The notes under the pieces are model-generated. The model made no database searches and was not told the DNA's origin. It saw nothing but the letters and a program-made list of their open reading frames with translations. From contig JAFGKX010000048.1 of assembly GCA_016928375.1 (NCBI GenBank), positions 1 to 6,832 on the forward strand: a stretch of DNA of 6,832 nucleotides, given 5' to 3'. The DNA is from Candidatus Omnitrophota bacterium (GTDB taxonomy: Bacteria > Omnitrophota > Gorgyraeia > JABMRG01 > JAFGKX01). A program made the position numbers and the translations under genes. Shown one piece after another: positions 1 through 5,006 of the stretch; the first letter of the stretch is position 1, and each line of letters starts with the position of its first letter.

Positions 1-1058
1 CGGACCACTGCCTTGCTTATAGCCTTTATTCTCTTTACGGACATAGCATCATCGTGAATCATTATGTGCCTACAATCATATACATCACGTAAATATTTAA
101 CGCATTCTATTACCCGCTCAATGCTGAAGGTCTTATAACTGTCGAGGGAATAGGCCCTATAATCGCAAAATGCGCATTTGCGCCAAAAACATCCTCTTGC
201 AGTCTGTATAGGAAGGGCTCTTCGCGGGGATAGATACCGGTCTAAATCAAATTCTGAAAAATCAGGCAGCGGGAGCGCGTCTAAATTATCGATTACTTCG
301 CCTCTGGCGGATTTTAGTCTGCCGTTAACCATATAAGATAGATTTGGGATATTCTTTGGCTCCTTAGAATTACGAAGGCTTTCGAGAAGCCGGGGTAAAG
401 CGCGCTCTGCGGCGCCTGTTACTATATAATCAAAGTAATTTTCAAGAAGAAACTTCATTTCTCTTTCTGAAAATAAATAGGTAGCAAAAGCCCCGCCGGC
501 GATAAGAGGCACGCCTGTCTCTTTTTTTACGCGTTTGGCTACGTGCAAAAAGAGGGGTGCTGGATATTCCGGGAAGGAAAACCCTACACAGGATGGATTA
601 TTCCTCTTAATTTCTTCGACATAGCAGTCTACTATTTTCAGGTTACGGCTGCACAGCTTGTTAAAATAATAATAATACACCTTTCGGAAGGTTGTGTAAT
701 AATCCTCAAAGCGCCTTAACAACGGAACGTTGAAATAGCACCGTGGATTTTTGTTGATAATTATCTCGTTGTATAACTTTTGAAATTCGGCGCAAAACTG
801 CCTTACCCCTTTTTCGCGGGCAAGGGTTTCATAGCCAAAAATTTCTATTTCTGCGATATCTTTTTCTTTTAACCCGCGAATCATGTGCCATAATTCCTCG
901 GTGTCACGCATAAACATGTCACCAAGAACGCGGGTTTGCCCCTTTGCTAACGATACACCAATACCCTGCGCTCTGCAGGAAGCGATAAGCGAGGCAATGC
1001 CTAAATCAGGCCTGTCAAGAAGGCGTGCGGGTAAAAAGGATTCTGTCAATACAAGCAT
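1..1058 (-). CDS. B12-binding-domain radical SAM protein, 3' end cut off by the window
   Basis: The frame is open from ATG at 1058 to the window edge (352 codons plus 2 bases), so the C-terminus is missing. An in-frame TAA lies about six codons upstream of this ATG, which makes it the first possible ATG; a weak AAGG stands 5 nt before it. Residues 19-32 (LGIASLIASCRAQG) and about 154-228 (NPSCVGFSF, then PLIAGGAF, then YFDYIVTGAAERALPRLL) match the Rossmann-like cobalamin-binding domain that precedes many radical SAM cores. The core begins at TARGCFWRKCAFCDY, with cysteines 290, 295 and 298 as the presumed [4Fe-4S]/SAM ligands. The spacing is CX4CX2C rather than the textbook CX3CX2C. HIMIHDDA (331-338) fits the next strand of the barrel. 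No DxHxxG motif is visible, so cobalamin, if bound, is probably base-off without a histidine ligand. About 120 residues separate the first B12-like helix from the NPSCVGF strand, more than I expect for the family. The substrate cannot be named. Family assignment is firm; function is not. Confidence 0.9.
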   Translation of the reverse strand, partial: MLVLTESFLPARLLDRPDLGIASLIASCRAQGIGVSLAKGQTRVLGDMFMRDTEELWHMIRGLKEKDIAEIEIFGYETLAREKGVRQFCAEFQKLYNEIIINKNPRCYFNVPLLRRFEDYYTTFRKVYYYYFNKLCSRNLKIVDCYVEEIKRNNPSCVGFSFPEYPAPLFLHVAKRVKKETGVPLIAGGAFATYLFSEREMKFLLENYFDYIVTGAAERALPRLLESLRNSKEPKNIPNLSYMVNGRLKSARGEVIDNLDALPLPDFSEFDLDRYLSPRRALPIQTARGCFWRKCAFCDYRAYSLDSYKTFSIERVIECVKYLRDVYDCRHIMIHDDAMSVKRIKAISKAVV

Positions 1059-1072
1059 ATTAACCTTGTTTG

Positions 1073-1101
1073 ATTATAGCATCTGAAAGTCCGGCATACA
1101 A
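1073..1101 (-). promoter_or_regulatory. Sigma-70-type promoter candidate for the radical SAM gene
   Basis: On the minus strand, TTGTAT (1101-1096) is followed by a 17-bp spacer and a perfect TATAAT (1078-1073). The predicted transcription start is near 1066, only about 8 nt before the ATG at 1058. The mRNA would then be nearly leaderless and would cut into the weak AAGG at 1067-1064. It gives the gene a possible own promoter in the 111-bp gap after the 508-aa gene. The -35 element matches the consensus at only three positions, so this is a candidate. Confidence 0.4.
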
Positions 1102-1169
1102 GGGCATAGACGCGGTTTGCTAGCATATGCAGATTGAGTAGCTGAAGTTCAGATTTTCTTAGCATTTAT

Positions 1170-2696
1170 TCACAGATTCCACGTATCCGGTATTTTTGCG
1201 TCAAGGGGCTGTATAGTTTCCGGAGGAAGGCGGCTGGCCGTGGAATTTAAAGCATCGACATGCCTTTCTTTCGCATACAACGCCGAATATTCGCTGCGCC
1301 ATATTCTTTCAAAACCGAGTTTTTTCAAATCTTCGTGCGTAAGGGCCGTATTGTTCGATTCTAACAAAACGTAATCAACGTTGTAATTGCGGACTATCCT
1401 GTCCCAGGCGTCCCCCTTTTTAAAAAAGAAATCATAATTCATGTCATATGTGGATTTCGGGTACATTGCTTCATATCTTCCACACATGGATATTTTAACG
1501 TTAGGATATAGGCGCCACATAACGTAATTCCCCCAGCGAAGAGGCGTAATAACATTACCTTTCGCTTTAGAATGCATTAGGATATCCGTTTCCCTTACGG
1601 GATAGAAGCCTACCGGCGCAAGAACCTGAAAGGAAACGCGCGGGAGGATAAAAAAAGCTGCCATAAAAGCTATAGCGGCATAAGATATAAGCGCATAAAC
1701 GGGCTTTATATACATATTAATACTCTCTAAAAGTGCCTCAAAATACGGTCCCATAAACATAAGAACCGCCAAGCCGAAGAAAGGCGCGTGCCTGCGATGG
1801 CGCATGGCTAGGTATGCGGTAATAGCGATAATAATAAAATCATAGATTGAAGATTTGTTCTTGATGCGTTTACGGCCTACAAAAAGCATTATGATGAACA
1901 TAACAAAAAGTATCCTGAATCCAATATTGGAATCCATACCCAATAACGGTATTGAGCCCCATTCGCCTATACCGTGCCGTTCCATGATAAGCGCCGGCCA
2001 AAGATATCCCCACAACCTGACGCCGTAAGGGTTGATAAGCGTAACGACCACACATGCGGCCGTTATAAAAAACATTTTTTTGAAAAGGGGGCGTCTATCA
2101 AGCGAAAAAATGGTATAAATAAATATAATGCCAAGCCCCGATATAAATCCGCCGTGAGTATTAACCCACAATAACATGATAAGGGGAATAACAAATATGG
2201 GCCAGCGTGCCCCTTTTCTTGTTTTCTCAAGGCAGAAAATGGTTACCGCAAAAAAGAGAAATGTGAAAACATGGCTTCGCACAACTGGTACATATCCGGG
2301 GAATGCCGTTAACACGCACGGTATCGCAAGCAAAAAAATCACAGGCCATTTAACATTATTAAGCCGGGCTGTCGCAAACGCAAAAAAAACAGCCCCCAAT
2401 GCTGAAAGAATCTTAAACCATAGAAGCGACTCCGGCCCGAAAAGCTTAAGAAGCGAAAAAAATACAAGGCCTGATCCCCACTCATGGTCTATATATTCTT
2501 TTAAAACCTGCGTAAAAGCGAATATATCCTCATTTATGAGATTACCCGTCTTCCATATTGAGGCACCCTGCACAAGCCTGGCCCATAGATCACCGTCGGC
2601 TATGTTATGATAGGATAAGAATATGACAAAAGAAAATAACGCCAAAATTGCGGCTACCAATAGCCCTACTTTGTCCGGGTTATAGTTTTTGTCCAT
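1170..2696 (-). CDS. Polytopic GT-C-like membrane protein with soluble C-terminal domain, function unknown
   Basis: This is a 508-aa integral membrane protein with roughly ten hydrophobic segments, the first at about residues 11-29. The first outer loop carries NIADGDLW (D34, D36, W38), EDIFAFT (D57) and DHEW (70-73). Acidic residues in this first loop are where GT-C glycosyltransferases place their catalytic or metal-binding Asp. Further family-like signatures are NTHGG (179-183), NPYG (222-225) and the basic patch MRHRRHAPFF (298-307). Residues about 360-480 are less hydrophobic and probably form an extracytoplasmic domain, including WGNYVMWRLYP (388-398) and MCGRYEAMYP (404-413). These motifs recall a widespread uncharacterised bacterial GT-C-like family (D-x-D-x-W, HEW, HGG, NPYG, wGgY..w.lyP). 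I recognise the pattern but know no assigned substrate. There is no TPR, unlike the two other GT-C proteins here. The ATG at 2696 lacks a Shine-Dalgarno; an A-rich TTAAGCAAAATAT precedes it. The gene diverges from the 571-aa gene and lies upstream of the radical SAM gene. Confidence 0.85.
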   Translation of the reverse strand: MDKNYNPDKVGLLVAAILALFSFVIFLSYHNIADGDLWARLVQGASIWKTGNLINEDIFAFTQVLKEYIDHEWGSGLVFFSLLKLFGPESLLWFKILSALGAVFFAFATARLNNVKWPVIFLLAIPCVLTAFPGYVPVVRSHVFTFLFFAVTIFCLEKTRKGARWPIFVIPLIMLLWVNTHGGFISGLGIIFIYTIFSLDRRPLFKKMFFITAACVVVTLINPYGVRLWGYLWPALIMERHGIGEWGSIPLLGMDSNIGFRILFVMFIIMLFVGRKRIKNKSSIYDFIIIAITAYLAMRHRRHAPFFGLAVLMFMGPYFEALLESINMYIKPVYALISYAAIAFMAAFFILPRVSFQVLAPVGFYPVRETDILMHSKAKGNVITPLRWGNYVMWRLYPNVKISMCGRYEAMYPKSTYDMNYDFFFKKGDAWDRIVRNYNVDYVLLESNNTALTHEDLKKLGFERIWRSEYSALYAKERHVDALNSTASRLPPETIQPLDAKIPDTWNL

Positions 2697-2748
2697 ATAT
2701 TTTGCTTAACTTTTAGCGTGATAAATTAGGTTAGCAAGTCTGACATCA

Positions 2749-2754
2749 ATTATA
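2749..2754 (-). promoter_or_regulatory. Lone TATAAT (-10-like) before the 508-aa gene
   Basis: A perfect TATAAT on the minus strand lies about 53 bp before the ATG at 2696, giving a leader of about 45 nt. No acceptable -35 hexamer is present at 16-18 bp: the sequence there is near TATGTG. An alternative is TTGCAC-17-TATGTG a little further upstream, which has a poor -10. One of these probably drives the gene, but I cannot choose between them. Confidence 0.3.
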
Positions 2755-2755
2755 T

Positions 2756-2776
2756 TTAAACTGGATTTTTACACAT
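2756..2776 (-). other. Possible 6-codon leader ORF (MCKNPV)
   Basis: The upstream copy of the duplicated motif ends in ATG at 2776, which opens a six-codon frame (MCKNPV) closed by TAA at 2758-2756. It could be a translated leader of the 508-aa gene if transcription starts above 2776. Its stop codon is immediately upstream of the TATAAT at 2754-2749, so a transcript from that -10 would not include it. Codon content gives no support; only the shared context suggests translation. Confidence 0.15.
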
Positions 2777-2886
2777 ATATTGTTTTGCTTAAATGTGCAA
2801 TGAGTTTCTATCAAGCAAAGGCCATCAAACACGTGTCCGGCATTTTATAATTTTTAGTATATCATACTTTTTCTCAGAATAAAAGC

Positions 2887-2912
2887 ATGCTGAAATCTCA
2901 GGGATTTAGCAT
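2887..2912. repeat. Bulged hairpin, 10-bp stem
   Basis: ATGCT-G-AAATC (2887-2897) pairs with GATTTAGCAT (2903-2912), giving ten pairs with one bulged G and a 5-nt loop TCAGG. No T-run follows on either strand, so it is not a standard intrinsic terminator. It lies between the two divergent promoter areas and could be part of a regulatory or RNA structure. Confidence 0.4.
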
Positions 2913-2929
2913 TCGACGGATTTTATCCC

Positions 2930-3046
2930 AAGTGAAGCTTAAAAATTAAAAGAAAACTGTAGGCATAGGCTTCCGGTAAATTGGTAAAATGCGCTTTGCG
3001 CCCCTAGCCAGGGGCATATACCTAAAATTTTACACAGTTTTCACTT
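2930..3046. repeat. Interrupted inverted repeat enclosing a GC-rich hairpin
   Basis: The right arm (3027-3046) is a continuous 20 bp made of ATTTTAC, ACAGTTT and TCACTT. Its complement occurs on the left as three perfect blocks in the correct order: AAGTGAA (2930-2936), GAAAACTGT (2952-2960) and GTAAAAT (2984-2990). These are separated by about 15 and 23 nt of unpaired sequence. Between the arms are GCGC-TTT-GCGC (2991-3001) and the hairpin GCCCCT-AGCC-AGGGGC (3000-3015), which share two bases and so are alternatives. An RNA from either strand could fold into a long stem with one-sided bulges. A decayed palindromic mobile element is equally compatible. No target-site duplication is obvious. 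Confidence 0.5.
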
Positions 3047-3112
3047 AATGGTTTGAAATTAAGTAGCTAATGCAAATCGAAAGTCTGTAATAGCTAAAAG
3101 TGTCGAGGATAA

Positions 3113-3133
3113 AAACGGGTAAACTACCTGTTT
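3113..3133. repeat. Small hairpin just upstream of the rightward promoter
   Basis: AAACGGGTA (3113-3121) pairs with TACCTGTTT (3125-3133) over nine positions, with one G-T wobble and a 3-nt loop. It ends 8 bp before the -35 hexamer. There is no clean T-tract after it, so it is more plausibly a protein-binding inverted repeat or the end of a small upstream transcript than a classic terminator. Confidence 0.35.
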
Positions 3134-3140
3134 AGCCTCC

Positions 3141-3169
3141 TTGCTTTATCAAGAATGATAACGTATAAT
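3141..3169 (+). promoter_or_regulatory. Sigma-70-type promoter of the 571-aa GT-C/TPR gene
   Basis: TTGCTT (3141-3146), a 17-bp spacer, and a perfect TATAAT (3164-3169) predict a start near 3176 and a leader of about 22 nt. This is the clearest promoter in the window, with optimal spacing. The leader offers only GGGAACGG, about 11 nt before the ATG at 3199, as a weak ribosome-binding site. Confidence 0.6.
3146..3161. promoter_or_regulatory. Operator-like inverted repeat in the promoter spacer
   Basis: TTATC-N6-GATAA lies between the -35 and -10 hexamers. A dimeric regulator bound here would block RNA polymerase. The half-sites are only 5 bp and AT-rich, so chance is possible, and no regulator gene is in the window. 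Confidence 0.25.
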
Positions 3170-3198
3170 TAGATTGATTGGGAACGGTTTAATAACAA

Positions 3199-4914
3199 AT
3201 GAAAGCGACAGTTGATATAAATTTATCCCGAAAATTTCCGGATTTTCTTTTCTCAATAATAGTCCTTATAGCCGCGTTAAGCATAAGGCTAATATTTCTC
3301 TACCAGATAAGCGATTCCTCCTTCAACCCTCTCTATTTGGACAGCAGTTATTACGACTCTTGGGCGCTTGAAATATCTAAGGGCGATGTGTTAGGTAAAG
3401 AAATATTTTACGGTCTTCCTCTTTATCCATACTTTTTAGGGTTGCTATATTTTATCTTCGGCCGCAGCATATTTATTGTGCAAATAGTTCAGGCTTCGGT
3501 GGATGCCATAAGTTGTGTTTTGCTATATTACATAGGAAAATTGATTTTCAGCAGGGCTGTGGGCATTATCGCGGCCTTAATTTTTGCTTTTTATGGCATG
3601 TCTTTGTATTTTGAATCATATTTGTCCTCGGTATCCTTGGCTATATTTTTTACCCTCATTATTATACTTGTTCTCTTTTCAATATACAAAAAAGATAGTT
3701 TCTTAAAATGGATTTTTGTGGGTTTTCTCATAGGGACGGCAGCCCTTGTCAATTCTTCGGTTATCCTATTTCTGCCGTTTATTGCCGTCTGGTCTTATAT
3801 AGGAACCGGCCAAACTAAAAGAGTAAACAGTTTTCTTCGCCTATGTTTTATGCTGGCGGCTTTTCTGTCTATTATATCCATGGTTACTTTAAGAAATTAC
3901 GTGGTCGGAAAAGATTTTGTTCCCGTAACATCTCATGGCGGAATAACGTTTTACGCGGGCAATAACCCTTATTCGAACGGCTCTTTTTATTTGCCGGCTA
4001 ATTTAGGCAGGGGTGTCGTCAATACAAAAATCGCATCCAGAAATATCGCAGAACAGGCCCTAGGCAGGAAACTTAAACCTTCGGAAGTATCCGCGTATTG
4101 GTACAATCAGGCATTCAATTTCATAAAAAACAAGCCCCGGATGTACTTAAAATTGACTCTCAAAAAGATATATCTTTTTTGGTGGGTCAGGGAAATACCT
4201 GAGGGGTTACCTTTTAAAATCTTAAAGAAATATTCACTGGTCTTAAAATTACCCTTGTTCGGCTTTGCGTTTATATCGCCTTTCTCAATTTTGGGTTTAA
4301 TGATATCTTACCGGAAAAAGAGAAAAGACAGGTTTATTCTTTACCTATTCTTATGTTCGATACTTTTGGCTACAACGACCTATTTCGTAAATTCGAGATA
4401 TAAGATGTTAGCGGAGCCCATTTTAATTTTGTTTGCAGCATCAGCGCTTTCATTTATATATACACAAATGAAAGAGAAAAAATATGTTCGGCTGTTTTCA
4501 ATAGTAGCCGGGGTGTTCTTTTTGTATGTGATATTAAATAGCAATTTCGCAACCTCCAGAAAAGATATAGTATATAATCAAATCGGTGCTTCATGCGCGC
4601 TAAAAGGGAATTTTGCCAAAGCTGAGGAGGCCTTTAAACAATCTATAACTCTAAACCCATCCTACTCCATGGCACATTATAACTTAGGCACCCTTTACCT
4701 AAACCAAAAAAAATATAACGAAGCCGTTAAAGAACTGGAAGAGGCTGTAAGGCTAAATCCCGGATATACGGATGCGTATAACAATCTCGGCACTATATAC
4801 AATATACGCGGCCAATATAAAGAAGCTATTCGCTACTTTGAAAATTCGCTAAGGACAAATCCTTACCAAGAAAACATAAAGAGGGCCTTAGCTGACTTGA
4901 AAAACAAGCAGTAA
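3199..4914 (+). CDS. GT-C (GT39/PMT-like) membrane glycosyltransferase with three C-terminal TPRs
   Basis: This 571-aa protein has about a dozen hydrophobic segments (first at about 15-37, last at about 430-448) followed by a soluble tail. The first outer loop carries LDSSYYDSW (D48, D53, W55) and then PLYPY (74-78), the usual location of the catalytic or metal-binding acids in polyprenyl-phosphate-sugar-dependent transferases. E139 after the fourth segment is a second candidate acid. GNNP (254-257) and SRYKMLAEP (399-407) match features of this group. The canonical TRP tripeptide in the middle is replaced by VNS (about 184-186). Three contiguous 34-residue TPRs occupy 456-489, 490-523 and 524-557, each with Gly at position 8 and Pro at position 32. 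By GT-C topology the tail is probably extracytoplasmic; parity of the segments cannot be fixed by eye. It is a paralogue of the convergent 602-aa gene. Donor and acceptor are unknown. Start: the ATG follows a good promoter, though its ribosome-binding site is weak. Confidence 0.88.
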   Translation: MKATVDINLSRKFPDFLFSIIVLIAALSIRLIFLYQISDSSFNPLYLDSSYYDSWALEISKGDVLGKEIFYGLPLYPYFLGLLYFIFGRSIFIVQIVQASVDAISCVLLYYIGKLIFSRAVGIIAALIFAFYGMSLYFESYLSSVSLAIFFTLIIILVLFSIYKKDSFLKWIFVGFLIGTAALVNSSVILFLPFIAVWSYIGTGQTKRVNSFLRLCFMLAAFLSIISMVTLRNYVVGKDFVPVTSHGGITFYAGNNPYSNGSFYLPANLGRGVVNTKIASRNIAEQALGRKLKPSEVSAYWYNQAFNFIKNKPRMYLKLTLKKIYLFWWVREIPEGLPFKILKKYSLVLKLPLFGFAFISPFSILGLMISYRKKRKDRFILYLFLCSILLATTTYFVNSRYKMLAEPILILFAASALSFIYTQMKEKKYVRLFSIVAGVFFLYVILNSNFATSRKDIVYNQIGASCALKGNFAKAEEAFKQSITLNPSYSMAHYNLGTLYLNQKKYNEAVKELEEAVRLNPGYTDAYNNLGTIYNIRGQYKEAIRYFENSLRTNPYQENIKRALADLKNKQ

Positions 4915-4918
4915 AAGA

Positions 4919-5006
4919 TCGAATAGTTGCAAACCGAGGTCATTACGCAGTCAGCCGATAATTAAAGCTTAAGGTCTTTTTTTTCTTGCATCATCGCAAC
5001 GTTCGA
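4919..5006. repeat. Long-range inverted repeat across the convergent gene ends
   Basis: TCGAA-TA-GTTGC (4919-4930), just after the stop of the 571-aa gene, is complementary to GCAAC-G-TTCGA (4996-5006) inside the 3' end of the 602-aa gene. That gives ten pairs with a small TA/G internal loop and a 65-nt loop between the arms. The 54-bp gap has no classic intrinsic terminator; the T8 run at 4977-4984 lacks a stem directly before it. This structure may be the only 3'-end element, or it may be chance. Confidence 0.3.

Larger units (their letters stand above)
2694..2792. repeat. Duplicated start-site-like motif before the 508-aa gene
   Basis: On the minus strand the start of the 508-aa gene reads TTAAGCAAA followed directly by ATATATG (2709-2694). 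A second copy 80 bp upstream reads TTAAGCAAA, three extra bases (ACA), then ATATATG (2792-2774). Sixteen bases are shared. The A-rich block may serve in place of a Shine-Dalgarno at both ATGs. Chance similarity in AT-rich DNA is possible. Confidence 0.45.
2697..3198. other. 502-bp divergent intergenic region with several inverted repeats
   Basis: This AT-rich stretch separates two divergently transcribed membrane-protein genes. I see no convincing protein gene in it. It contains a start-site-like duplication and a lone TATAAT on the minus side. It also holds a bulged hairpin at 2887-2912, a larger interrupted inverted repeat at 2930-3046, a hairpin at 3113-3133 and a promoter at 3141-3169 for the rightward gene. 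TAGCTAA occurs twice (3064-3070 and 3091-3097), and its first six bases are self-complementary. The number of paired elements is more than a bare promoter region needs, so a small RNA or a decayed mobile palindrome is possible. Confidence 0.6.

Noticed and set aside
883..1086. Open frame of 67 codons on the plus strand
   Set aside because: It lies antisense within the start of the radical SAM gene, shows no domain or membrane pattern, and has no ribosome-binding site.
1117..1131. Overlapping short palindromes TGCTAGCA and GCATATGC between the 508-aa and radical SAM genes
   Set aside because: They are 8 bp each in AT-rich sequence, well within chance, with no T-run or promoter relationship.
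1870..2610. Several open frames (61, 66 and 144 codons) overlapping the 508-aa gene
   Set aside because: All overlap the well-supported membrane-protein gene in other frames. Their translations are basic and low in pattern, as expected of shadow frames.
2952..3042. A complete MITE with terminal inverted repeats
   Set aside because: The 9-bp ends GAAAACTGT/ACAGTTTTC are perfect, but I find no target-site duplication and no second copy in the window, so it is listed only as an inverted repeat.
2697..3198. tRNA, known riboswitch or CRISPR array in the intergenic region
   Set aside because: There is no cloverleaf with a T-loop consensus, no recognisable riboswitch core, and no regularly spaced repeats beyond two copies.
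4961..4984. T8 run at 4977-4984 as an intrinsic terminator for the 571-aa gene
   Set aside because: The bases immediately upstream form no stable GC-containing stem. The run is accounted for by Lys codons at the end of the 602-aa gene.
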